A model generated the notes under the pieces. That model saw only the letters and a program-made list of their open reading frames with translations, made no database searches and had not been told where the DNA came from. A stretch of 64,000 bases of DNA from Roseiarcus sp963823165 (GTDB lineage Bacteria; Pseudomonadota; Alphaproteobacteria; Rhizobiales; Beijerinckiaceae). The position numbers were made by a program, and so were the translations under genes. Where the stretch lies: assembly GCA_963823165.1 (NCBI GenBank), contig CAWGKV010000005.1:157390-221389 (forward strand), read 5' to 3'. Of the stretch, positions 52,882 through 60,494 are shown piece by piece; the first letter of the stretch is position 1, and the number at the start of each line of letters is the position of its first letter.

Positions 52882-53023
52882 TGATTGCTTGGAGGCGATT
52901 ATGCGCGATGGGAATTTGAACTCAAGGACGACCCCGCAGGGGTCGCCGCCGGAGGCGGTGCGCTTCGCGCATCCTTGACTTCAAATTCCCATCGCGCTCC
53001 GCTCCGCCAAGCAAACAATGACC
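52876..53023. repeat. Large imperfect inverted repeat (about 52-bp arms)
   Basis: The left arm 52876-52928 and right arm 52972-53023 are reverse complements over about 52 bases, with 25 of 26 pairs matching in the inner half (GCGCGATGGGAATTTGAACTC...) and good pairing of GGTCATTG and TTGCTTGG outside. The 43-base centre contains further small hairpins (CGACCCCGCAGGGGTCG). The shape suggests a miniature inverted-repeat or REP-pair element. It sits between RAYT remnants B and C. Confidence 0.85.
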
Positions 53024-53082
53024 CCATCCGCCCTCGTCCCGGGGTTACGGTGACGGTCCCGGGGTTACGGACGCACGCGCAT

Positions 53083-53292
53083 TCATCGCGTCCGCCTGTC
53101 CAGCTCGGCGTCGATCTCCGACCACGGAACGGCAGCCTTCGCGTCGGCCTCGAAGGTCGCGACGCGCCGCGCAAGCTCGGCGTCCTGCGCGGGCGTCAAG
53201 CGCACGTCCTCGGGCGCGAGGCTGTCCCAAAGCTCGCTGATCAGGTCGAGGCGTTCTTTCGGGGTCAGTCGGGTAATGTCCAGCGTCGTCAT
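53083..53292 (-). CDS. Addiction-module antitoxin component, orphan
   Basis: A 69-residue protein of the short 'addiction module component' family: MTTLDITRLTPKERLDLISE, then LWDSLAPEDVRLTPAQDAEL and a C-terminal PWSEIDAELD. These are RelB/ParD-like antitoxins normally followed by a ParE gene. No toxin gene follows on the minus strand; the inverted repeat at 52876-53023 begins 60 bases on. It may be the survivor of a module or act in trans. Confidence 0.8.
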   Translation of the reverse strand: MTTLDITRLTPKERLDLISELWDSLAPEDVRLTPAQDAELARRVATFEADAKAAVPWSEIDAELDRRTR

Positions 53293-53360
53293 GTCGGGTA
53301 AGATAGCGCGTTGCCGCGCGTCTTGCGAGGGGCCAAAATTTCATAGATTTCGGTGACAGT

Positions 53361-54046
53361 TTACTCAACCCGCACATTCTTCGGCTTCGGCCCCCGCCGC
53401 TTCGGGGTCGCGGCCGGTCGCGATGGCGAGCCGGTCGAGGAAGGCGCGAGAGCCGAGCGGTCGACCAATGGAGTCGGCCGCGCGCAAGGCGGAGAGCGAA
53501 TCGGGCGCGGCCGGCGTATCGATCCAGTCGGCGAAACGTCCCCGCTCCGCTCGATCGGCGGCGCGACGGCAGACGAACCCGTCGTCGCGCCACTCAAAGG
53601 TGTGCGTTTACGCTCGACCAGCGCCAGTCTTGCGCGCGGGCGACAAGCCGCGCGCGGACCGGGTTCAGAGCGACAGTGCGCGCCGCCGCGACAAGGTGGT
53701 CTTCATCATCACCGCCGAGCCGAAACGCGACTGGAAGAGATGCCCGGTCACCCGCAGGCGCGCGTTTGTAGGCGCGCTCGCTGAGCGCGCCGGCCGCGGT
53801 CATCGACCGCGGCTACAAGGGCCCGCGCGAGCGCTTCCTCGCGGTCCGGCACGAGGATGAGATGCAACTGGTTCGGCATAAGGCAGGTGGCCCAGCATGC
53901 GACGCCGTGCTTGCGGCACTGGCTCGCCAGGAGATCGCGGTAGAGCTCGTAATCGTCGTCGCCGAAGAACACCGGCTCGCGCCGGTTGCCGCGCTTATGT
54001 GAGGTGATGGAGAAGGCCGGGGACGACGAAGCGGGCGATGCGAGCC
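53361..54046 (-). pseudogene. RAYT transposase remnant C
   Basis: From ATG 54046 the minus strand reads MARIARFVVPGLLHHLT and then a stop; one extra base near 53998 broke the HHVTQRGNRR motif. Later pieces are VFFGDDDYELYRDLLASQ, MPNQLHLILVPDREEALARA (the HxH catalytic motif is changed to QxH), an inserted REP element, SLPVAFRLGGDDEDHLVAAA, LNPVRARLVARAQDWRWSSV and a C-terminus ending RGPKPKNVRVE. It is almost full length but broken in several places. It is the best preserved of the three remnants. Confidence 0.85.
53767..53817 (-). repeat. REP element, copy 3, inside RAYT remnant C
   Basis: A 51-base double palindrome identical to copy 2 and at the same place in the transposase frame. Copy 1 after the SDR gene at 12674 is related but diverged. 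RAYT enzymes are known to recognise and move REP palindromes, so the placement links element and enzyme family. Confidence 0.85.
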
Positions 54047-54162
54047 ATTCCGTAGCTCCAGGTTGCGGGCGCCCCGCAGCATCTCGCAGAATAGGTATTT
54101 AGTAAACCGTCACGTAATACGAGCGTCACCGTAATACCGAGCGCCGCGTAGATCGTTGGCCG

Positions 54163-55427
54163 CTCATGAATCCCCTTATTTTCACGGGACTCGAAAAAGC
54201 CTGAGTTTGGGAGTCCTCGCGGTGCCCGGATGGAGAATCAGCGGGCTGGGGGATCGATGCGAGCGCCGAAGGAGCGATTTGATTTCGTTCATCAATTCTT
54301 GAAACGAGTGTTCATCGAGGATTTGCACGCCAAGCGCGTGCTGTCTTTGGCCAATGGAACGCTCGGGGTGATGACCGGGGCGGCGCTCGCGGTTTCCTTG
54401 ATCGGGCAGGCGCTCGCGCAGGCGCGTGGATTGTTCGCCAAGTCCGCGATCAAACAGGTTGACCGCTTGCTGAGCAACGCGGGCGTGGTCCCCTGGGATT
54501 TGTTCGCCTCGTGGGTTCGCGAGGTGGTGGGCGAGCGGCGGGAGATCGTCGTGGCGATGGACTGGACCGACTTCGACGCCGACAATCAGTCCACGCTCGC
54601 GCTGCACCTCGTCACCCGCCACGGAAGGGCCACCCCGCTCCTCTGGCTGACCGTCGACAAGGACGAATTGAAAAACCAGCGCAACGACTTCGAGGACCTG
54701 TGCCTGTCCCGGCTGAAGGCGCTCCTGCCCGAGGGCGTCGCCGTGACGATCCTCGCCGACCGCGGCTTCGGCGACGTCAAGCTATTCGAGTTCCTGGACA
54801 GCCTGGGCTTTCGATACGTCATCCGCTTTCGCGGCGACATCCATGTCAGCGCCGCCGACGGCGAAACGCGGTTGGCCGCCGACTGGGTCGGCAAAGGCGG
54901 ACGGGCGCGCATGTTGCGCGACGCCGAAGTCACCGCCGCCCGCCAGAAGGTCGGCGCGGTCATTTGCGTGAAAGCTGTGGGCATGAAGGAGGCTTGGCAT
55001 CTGGCCGCCAGCGACGCCTCGCTTTCTGCGCCCCAGATCATCAAGCTCTATTCCAAAAGATGGACCATCGAGCCCAGCTTCCGCGACAGCAAGGATCTGC
55101 GCTTCGGCATGGGCATGAGCGTGCTGAGGATCGACGATCCGCAACGTCGCGACCGCCTCCTGCTCCTCAACGCCTTCGCCATCCTGCTGCTGACGATTTT
55201 GGGCGCCGCCGGCGAGAGCCTCGGCATGGACCGCCAACTGCGGACCAGCACCGCCAAACGCCGCGTCCATTCCCTGTTTCGCCAAGGCTGCCTGCTCTAC
55301 GACCTCATCCCCACCATGCCAGACAAACGCCTGCGGCCGCTCATCGAACGCTATCAAGAACTCCTACGTCAAAATCGCACCTTCTCCGAGGCCTTCGGCA
55401 TCGCGTGAAAATGAGGGGATACATGAG
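54163..55427 (+). mobile_element. Complete IS4-type insertion sequence, about 1.27 kb
   Basis: Terminal inverted repeats are at 54163-54186 (CTCATGAATCCCCTTATTTT...) and 55404-55427 (complement of CTCATGTATCCCCTCATTTT...), 24 bases with two internal mismatches. They enclose a single intact transposase gene whose stop lies inside the right repeat. I did not find a convincing target-site duplication; left flank ...GTTGGCCG and right flank ATGGCAAT do not match. The element separates the RAYT/toxin region from the four-gene cassette. Confidence 0.85.
54230..55408 (+). CDS. IS4-family DDE transposase
   Basis: A 392-residue transposase; ATG 54257, with GGGGGA upstream, is an alternative start and begins the better conserved MRAPKERFDFVHQFLKRVF. 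The catalytic residues appear as Asp in VVAMDWTDFD, Asp in ILADRGFGDVK and Glu in the IS4 signature YSKRWTIEPSFRDSKD, which fits Y-(2)-R-(3)-E-(6)-K exactly. The gene is intact and the element should be able to move. Confidence 0.93.
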   Translation: MENQRAGGSMRAPKERFDFVHQFLKRVFIEDLHAKRVLSLANGTLGVMTGAALAVSLIGQALAQARGLFAKSAIKQVDRLLSNAGVVPWDLFASWVREVVGERREIVVAMDWTDFDADNQSTLALHLVTRHGRATPLLWLTVDKDELKNQRNDFEDLCLSRLKALLPEGVAVTILADRGFGDVKLFEFLDSLGFRYVIRFRGDIHVSAADGETRLAADWVGKGGRARMLRDAEVTAARQKVGAVICVKAVGMKEAWHLAASDASLSAPQIIKLYSKRWTIEPSFRDSKDLRFGMGMSVLRIDDPQRRDRLLLLNAFAILLLTILGAAGESLGMDRQLRTSTAKRRVHSLFRQGCLLYDLIPTMPDKRLRPLIERYQELLRQNRTFSEAFGIA

Positions 55428-55652
55428 ATGGCAATGGGTGATTGAAGAAACTGTCACCGTAAACTCCGGATTTAGTCAGGTTGTAGATCGTAGATGGCAG
55501 GAGCGTTGCCGCATTTACGAGCCGATCATGCCGGCATAGGCTTCCGGTGCACCCTTGGACCAATAGGGGTCCTCGAGTGCGCCATCGGCAATGTTGACGA
55601 GGAGGGGAGGAATCGGAAAGTCGGCCGGTAACGCAAAGCCACGTTGCTCTTG

Positions 55653-56456
55653 TCATAGTCTCTCTGCTGAGGCTGTGCATAAAACCGAGCAGAAGAGGCC
55701 CTTTATCCTTGCGAGCTGCGTGGTGGTTGCCGGAATCGTGCCATCGGCGCTGCGTTGAAGTTCACGACCATAGTCGCCGGATCGAAAGCGTACGCGAGTA
55801 CTGATGTTCGCCAGGCCCACCAAGATCGGCTTAAAGCCGAAGCCGTGTCCCGGTTCCTGCAACCTGGATACTCCCTCGCTCAACGCGTATTCGAGCGCCG
55901 TTCCGGAGTTGGCGATATTGGCGTAGGCGGGATTCTTGTGTAGGCTGCTCAAGACGCCGATCCCGCTATCGCCAACCACGAATTCGAAAGTCTTCCCGTT
56001 GGTCGCATACGCGACGTATCCGGAATCGATGCGCTCGCTGTGATCGACGACGTTGCCGTAGATTTCGCCGATCGCGGCCGTCAGCTGCCAAGCATCGTCT
56101 TTCGTGAAGCCGGCCGCTTGCGCCGCACGCGACGCTCGTATCGAGAAGTCATTCCATGCCAGCCGATCGTCGTTCAATCGCTTCACTTGAATGAAGCCCT
56201 GGTTGTCATGCACGTAAAACCAGCTCGAACGGTTTTGCACTCTTGCTGCTTCGAGACACTTATAGATGCCGGGCAATATCTCGCCGCAGTAGCCGTTGCC
56301 CAATGTCTGTATCAGCTCGAAGAGCGGTCCGAGTGACTGCGCGAACGAGGGAGGAGCCTGCGCCAGCGTGAGCGTACCGTCCTGAAGACCAAGACAGATG
56401 TCATCAACGAGGTCGAACGTCAGGGCTTCGATGATGGACCTCACGCTGCTCGGCAT
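55653..56456 (-). CDS. GHKL ATPase (histidine-kinase-like ATP-binding) protein, last gene of a four-gene cassette
   Basis: ATG 56456 lies 8 bases after the upstream stop. The 267-residue protein has a C-terminal GHKL ATPase domain: N-box AAIGEIYGNVVDHS (Glu131, Asn135), G1 box VVGDSGIGVLSSL (Asp163) and G2 box GHGFGFKP near 208. The N-terminal 100 residues have no kinase H-box, PAS or membrane helix. It is therefore not a classical sensor kinase; it resembles stand-alone ATPases of the anti-sigma (RsbW/SpoIIAB) or conflict-system kind. Its partner may be the STAS-like protein at the head of the operon. Confidence 0.8.
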   Translation of the reverse strand: MPSSVRSIIEALTFDLVDDICLGLQDGTLTLAQAPPSFAQSLGPLFELIQTLGNGYCGEILPGIYKCLEAARVQNRSSWFYVHDNQGFIQVKRLNDDRLAWNDFSIRASRAAQAAGFTKDDAWQLTAAIGEIYGNVVDHSERIDSGYVAYATNGKTFEFVVGDSGIGVLSSLHKNPAYANIANSGTALEYALSEGVSRLQEPGHGFGFKPILVGLANISTRVRFRSGDYGRELQRSADGTIPATTTQLARIKGLFCSVLCTASAERL

Positions 56457-56464
56457 GCTGAATA

Positions 56465-57580
56465 CTAACCAAAATACTTGGCCAGAAGAAAGGCCCTTTG
56501 CTCCTCGACATTCGTTCGTAGGATGAGATCGAGGTTGGCGCTGGGCTCGGTATAGGCGCGGTTCCAATCGAGCGCGTTATTTGCCAAGCGCTCGGCTATG
56601 CGGCGCTTGTGCGTTTTCATGAAAGCCGTCGTGTCGATGTAGATTATCTCGCGATAATGAGCGCGCAAAGATGGGATGACCTGCGGGTCCCCGCGTACGA
56701 CGATATCGAGGGGACGACCTGCGGCCTTGGCGATATCGATCAAGCGGTCGAGATGGAATTGGCGTCGCGCGGATCGGCCCGACCCCGTGATGAATTCATA
56801 AGCCAGCGTCGACACCTCGGGGCGCTTCGCGACGAATGACGCCCACCGCTCGAAGTCCCGGATTGTCCGGCCATTCGGATGCAGCGCGCAAGCGAGGCCT
56901 TCCTGCAGGAATTCCGTGAATGTGATGGCGATCCGCTTCATCGCGTGTAGGTCGTCCGGGCGCGGATTATCCAGCAGCAGGCTGAAGTTCGGCGTGGCTA
57001 CAAGGGCGATGCCGAGGCGAACTAGCGAGCGAATGATCGTGATGCGGGCTTCACCGAGCGACCACCACGGCTCGATGCGAGCGTCGTGATCGACGCCGGT
57101 CAAGATGATGTTGCAGGCAGAGTCGATCCGGAAGGCCGCACACATTTCGTGGCGGGTGGCAAACCGAACGCGCTTGCGGCGATAGTCAACCACGTCGGCC
57201 AGCCTCAAGGCGATCGTTCGGACATGCAACACCGCTTGACGGCTGCTGCCGTGATAAATCAACTCGGCGATGTCGCTGCCGAGGTTTGACGGTCGCGCGG
57301 GGGCTCGGGGCGTATTGTCGAAATTGAAGCCGACGACCTCGCGGCTTTGGGCTACGAACGCCTCCGGCTTATTAGGGCAGACGCGGGAGCATCTTCCGGG
57401 CTCTCCGCAACATAGCGACAGGCAATCTAGGAGATGCGCTTCGACATGCAGCCCGCCGCATTCCGCGAAGTGCGCGCAGGATGGGCAGCCGAGCGACATC
57501 ACGTTGACCCCGGGATCGTCGGTTAGCGTGCGCCGGATGACATCGTTGCTGCGCGGGTCTTCTCGTTTCACGTTCAGCAC
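56465..57580 (-). CDS. Cys-rich protein resembling DUF4417, cassette gene 3
   Basis: A 371-residue protein with a GTG start at 57580 that overlaps the preceding gene by 7 bases. Its N-terminus has eight cysteines (32, 35, 41, 53, 57, 58, 64, 68) in a CxxC-x5-C ... CxxxCC-x5-C-xxxC layout that suggests zinc or iron-sulfur binding. The rest reads like the DUF4417 family, with ALVATPNFSLLLDNPRPDDL near residue 190, ACALHPNGRTIRDFERWASF and EFITGSGRSARRQFH. DUF4417 proteins are found on phages and mobile elements and have no known activity. Family assignment is from memory of the pattern and moderate. Confidence 0.6.
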   Translation of the reverse strand: MLNVKREDPRSNDVIRRTLTDDPGVNVMSLGCPSCAHFAECGGLHVEAHLLDCLSLCCGEPGRCSRVCPNKPEAFVAQSREVVGFNFDNTPRAPARPSNLGSDIAELIYHGSSRQAVLHVRTIALRLADVVDYRRKRVRFATRHEMCAAFRIDSACNIILTGVDHDARIEPWWSLGEARITIIRSLVRLGIALVATPNFSLLLDNPRPDDLHAMKRIAITFTEFLQEGLACALHPNGRTIRDFERWASFVAKRPEVSTLAYEFITGSGRSARRQFHLDRLIDIAKAAGRPLDIVVRGDPQVIPSLRAHYREIIYIDTTAFMKTHKRRIAERLANNALDWNRAYTEPSANLDLILRTNVEEQRAFLLAKYFG

Positions 57581-57921
57581 AGCGTCACGTCAGCCTTTCC
57601 GGAGAGCTTATGAACGCGCCGCACGATCCCGTTCGCGACGCCGCCCGAGCTCTCAATGCCTACGACGACTTCGTTCGGCGGGTTGTCCAGGGAGACGACG
57701 ACATCATTGCCTCGGCGCATCTTCACGGAGCCGTTGCGAACTTCGGCAATTAGGGATTCGCCGTTCGCCACGTTGGCGCCGGCAACGATCGTAGCAACGT
57801 AAGTGCGCGGGCGATCGCCCGGCTCGGTCGTGAAGAGCCAGGGCGTCGCCAGAGCAGCACGTTGCGTATCGATGCGCTTGGCGATCGTCTTCTTGGTACG
57901 ATTGAGGAATTCGGTGCCCAT
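57574..57921 (-). CDS. Small protein of unknown function, cassette gene 2
   Basis: A 115-residue protein, ATG 57921 overlapping the upstream stop by one base (TAATG). The first 35 residues are basic and helical (RTKKTIAKRIDTQRAAL); the rest is probably beta-rich (RTYVATIVAGANVANGESLI, NDVVVSLDNPPNEVVVGIES). No known domain is recognised. Tight coupling on both sides shows it belongs to the cassette. Confidence 0.65.
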   Translation of the reverse strand: MGTEFLNRTKKTIAKRIDTQRAALATPWLFTTEPGDRPRTYVATIVAGANVANGESLIAEVRNGSVKMRRGNDVVVSLDNPPNEVVVGIESSGGVANGIVRRVHKLSGKADVTLC

Positions 57922-58493
57922 TAACCGCTCACCTCCAACACCGGACGGTAGTATTTGGCACGACCGCGTGTGAACTCACGAATGAGGCCGCGCGCGGCAA
58001 GGCCTGCCAAGCGGTTGTTCCAGGCCGTCGTGCTGGTGATTTGCTCTTCTTCTCCGTATTGCTGCATTAAGCGGCCGGCATCGGCGTTTTTTAGCTTGTT
58101 CACCAACTCGAAAGTCATCTGCTGCTTAGGGTCCAGTTGGCCGATCAGCGAAATGTCGGAAACGGCGCCTTGTACACTCAGGCTGCAACTGATGATCGCG
58201 TCGTTCCTGGCATTCGCGATCGTTAACAACTCGTCATAGACTGCGTCATTCGCGTTTGCCGTGACAGGATAATACTTGGAACCGATGTTTCTTAGGTAGG
58301 CTTTCAGGGCGAACACGGATTCACGCAGGTAGCTGGCGGTCGCGACGCCGACATGCGCAAAATCAAGGTAGAGCGCCGCGGGGGAGGGCGGTTCTTGATC
58401 GATCGACTTCACCATGGCGGCGAAGGCCGTCTTTCCGTTGATTGCCCCAGACAAGACGGGCTCAAAGCCCGGCTGCACCATGTTGTATCTCAT
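57921..58493 (-). CDS. STAS-like (DUF4325-like) plus winged-helix protein, cassette gene 1
   Basis: A 190-residue protein. Residues about 35-70 (ALYLDFAHVGVATASYLRES) fit the strand-Asp-helix pattern of STAS-like DUF4325 proteins, where a Ser, Thr or Asp is phosphorylated or bound by a GHKL ATPase. The C-terminal 70 residues (TSTTAWNNRLAGLAARGLIR, EFTRGRAKYYRPVLEV) look like a winged helix for DNA binding. The pairing with a GHKL ATPase in the same operon supports a switch module. Both assignments are by pattern and need a profile search. Confidence 0.65.
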   Translation of the reverse strand: MRYNMVQPGFEPVLSGAINGKTAFAAMVKSIDQEPPSPAALYLDFAHVGVATASYLRESVFALKAYLRNIGSKYYPVTANANDAVYDELLTIANARNDAIISCSLSVQGAVSDISLIGQLDPKQQMTFELVNKLKNADAGRLMQQYGEEEQITSTTAWNNRLAGLAARGLIREFTRGRAKYYRPVLEVSG

Positions 58494-58942
58494 TTATCTC
58501 ACCTAACTCACTAAGCTCGCGTGAGCACGTGCTAATGAGAAGCGGCCCTGTCAAGCGTTTCATCCAGAATTCGCATCATTAGAGGGGATATCCCCAGCGC
58601 CGGCTCAAAGCGCATGTCGCAATGTTCTGCCGGCACCGCGACCGGTGCTCGCTCCGGGCGGAGAACCCTGTTTCGTGCGCGCACCGGAATGCCGGTTTTC
58701 GCCCACACTCTGGTCCTTCCCGGGACAACTCTTTTCGGCGCTTTCCGTCCGAACCCGAATTTCAAAGTTAGACGCGACCCGATCAGCCTTGCCGGAAGCG
58801 TCGTCGGCGCCTCCGGCAAGGCCAAAGCGAAATTTCTCTTGCCAAAAGAACAAACAGCGAACATAATGCCACGATAAAAATCCGCATGGCGGACATTTTT
58901 CGCAGACCAACTCCGCCAAACACGCGGCAAAGCGAGGCAAGC
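58494..58942. other. Intergenic gap with a hairpin
   Basis: A 449-base gap between divergent genes. Perfect 11-base arms GCCTTGCCGGA and TCCGGCAAGGC lie at 58786-58796 and 58812-58822. The stretch 58820-58880 is AT-richer (AAAGCGAAATTTCTCTTG, AACAGCGAACATAATG) and may hold the promoter of the gene at 58943. No gene is supported. Confidence 0.5.
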
Positions 58943-59416
58943 ATGGATGAAAGTAAGGAGCCAACCGTCAAGCGGCGTCGCGAGGCCTATGCGAGGATCT
59001 TGCGGCGAGCGCGCGTCCTGGCCCGGCGCCGCGAGGGCTGGGCCTATGACGAGATCGCGCGCGAGGAGGGGCTGAGCGCCGAGCGCATCCGGCAGATCGT
59101 TCGCGAGGTCCTCAGCAAGCGGCCGGTCGAGAACGGCGCCGACCACGCCAAACTGCAGCTGGCGCGCCTGACGCCGGCGCTGCAGGCGGCCGAGTCGGCG
59201 ATCCTCAACGGCGACATCAAAGCCATTGCGCCTTTCTTGAAGGCGCTGGACCAGGCCGACCGCTGGCGGGCGATCGCCAGCGAATACGCGGAGGAGGACG
59301 ACGGCGCCCGCAAGAGATTGATGGACAAGCTCAACCAGGTGCACGAGCGGCTGTACGGCGGGGAGGCGGACAAGGACGCAGACCCCCAAGGCGTCGAAGC
59401 CGGCGAACCGGTCTGA
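58943..59416 (+). CDS. Sigma-70-region-4-like helix-turn-helix protein, paralog 1
   Basis: ATG 58943 is preferred (GAGG six bases ahead); an in-frame ATG at 58886 would add 19 poorly conserved residues. The 157-residue protein has an Arg-rich helix, then a helix-turn-helix GWAYDEIAREEGLSAERIRQ typical of sigma region 4 or LuxR-like folds, then a helical tail (LQLARLTPALQAAESAILNG, ALDQADRWRAIASEYAEEDD). It has a paralog in the next gene, sharing the order of all these blocks. The function is unknown; it may regulate or bind DNA near repeats. Confidence 0.7.
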   Translation: MDESKEPTVKRRREAYARILRRARVLARRREGWAYDEIAREEGLSAERIRQIVREVLSKRPVENGADHAKLQLARLTPALQAAESAILNGDIKAIAPFLKALDQADRWRAIASEYAEEDDGARKRLMDKLNQVHERLYGGEADKDADPQGVEAGEPV

Positions 59417-59502
59417 CGGCGTCGGTCTTTCGGCTTTTGGCGCAGGGCGCCCATGCGCCCGGTTCTTTCAACAACGCCCGACGGCGACAAAAGAGAGGCG
59501 AA

Positions 59503-60159
59503 ATGGTTCAGGAGAGGGTTTCCGTTCCCAGGCGGTTTCTGAGCGAGAAGGAGCGAATGTTGCGGCGGCAGCGCATTTTCGCCCGGCTGCGCGAGGGCTG
59601 GCCCTATGCCGAGATCGCCCAGGCGGAGGGACTGTCGAGCAAACGCATCAGCCAGATCGTCAGCGAAGCCCTGCAAAAGCGAACCTTGGACAGCGTCCCG
59701 GACCACGCGATGCTGCAACTGGCGCGCCTCGAGCCGGCGCTGAGACTCGCCGCCGGCGCGCTCGCCGAGGGCGACGTCGGGGCGATCTCGCCCTATCTCA
59801 AGCTTCTCGACCGGCTCGACCGGTATCAGAAGCCCTTGGCGGCCGTCGTCGTCTACGACGACAAGGCGCGCGAAAGACTGATCGCCAAGATGGACCGCCT
59901 CATCGCCCGCGTCCATGCCGAAAAGGCCAGGAAGGCCGCAAAGGCGGCGAGCATGGACCCGGCCCGGCTGCCGCCGGCCAGCGTCGGCGGCCACGCCGCG
60001 GACGAGGCGGCAGGCGAAGGCGCAAGCCAGTCGGGAAACAATGAAACTCTCGAGCAGGCTGGGCGCCGCCCCCTCCACCGCCCTTCGGGCGGTCCCCCTC
60101 CCCCGCAAGCGGGGGAGGATAGCGCGGCGCCGGCCATATCCTCCCCTGTGAAGCGTTAG
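59503..60159 (+). CDS. Sigma-70-region-4-like helix-turn-helix protein, paralog 2 with repeat-derived tail
   Basis: ATG 59503 follows AGAGAGGCGAA. The 218-residue product repeats the layout of the preceding gene: RRQRIFARLREGWPYAEIAQ, AEGLSSKRISQIVSEALQKR, LQLARLEPALRLAAGALAEG and SPYLKLLDRLDRYQKPLAAV. The last 30 residues (GRRPLHRPSGGPPPPQAGED) are Pro/Gly/Arg rich and are coded by the palindromic repeat at 60068-60202, so a repeat inserted at or near the original stop and supplied a new C-terminus. Confidence 0.7.
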   Translation: MVQERVSVPRRFLSEKERMLRRQRIFARLREGWPYAEIAQAEGLSSKRISQIVSEALQKRTLDSVPDHAMLQLARLEPALRLAAGALAEGDVGAISPYLKLLDRLDRYQKPLAAVVVYDDKARERLIAKMDRLIARVHAEKARKAAKAASMDPARLPPASVGGHAADEAAGEGASQSGNNETLEQAGRRPLHRPSGGPPPPQAGEDSAAPAISSPVKR

Positions 60160-60202
60160 CGGAACGGGGGAGGGGGACCACGCGCAGCGTGGTGGAGGGG
60201 GC
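60068..60202. repeat. Long palindromic repeat overlapping a gene end
   Basis: Arms 60068-60106 and 60164-60202 pair over most of 39 bases (GCCCCCTCCACC... GGTCCCCCTCCCCCG); each arm has its own central hairpin. The left arm lies inside the coding region of the helix-turn-helix gene, the right arm after its stop at 60159. It belongs to the same class as 41057-41222 and 51003-51055. Confidence 0.85.
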
Positions 60203-60236
60203 ATGCCGCGAAAGCGACCGCGGCTCGGGAGTTGGG

Positions 60237-60385
60237 AAACAATTTGGATTCCGGCCTAAGTTATTGAAAAGCTAGGATTCCGGGAAGACTTTTGTTTGGC
60301 TGCGGCTATCCTCGGCTTTTGCTCCGGTTATCCCGGACTTTGACGGAATGGCCTCTGTCTTGGATTGTCTGGGGGTTGTCGTTCT
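60237..60385 (+). repeat. Dispersed intergenic repeat, copy 2
   Basis: The block begins AAACAATTTGGATTCCGG, has GGGAAGACTTTT and one clear TTTGCTCCGGTTATCCCGG unit, and ends near TTGTCTGGGGG. It is the diverged partner of 8481-8650. It lies upstream of the acylase gene and downstream of the long palindrome, so the 335-base gap 60160-60494 is almost wholly repeat. A promoter for the acylase gene must lie inside or just after it. Confidence 0.75.
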
Positions 60386-60494
60386 CGAGGCGTAAGCAAC
60401 GCCGCCGGGGCGAGCTCCGTCCAGCCGGCGCCAGGCGGTGGACTCCGGGGACGGAAGCGGGTTCACTGTCCAGCGCTCTGTCGGCGGAGGTTGG

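Noticed and set aside
54100..54162. GTCACCGTAAT-like sequences on both sides of the IS4 element as a target duplication
   Set aside because: The copies are in uneven distance from the terminal repeats and differ in sequence, so they do not form a target-site duplication.
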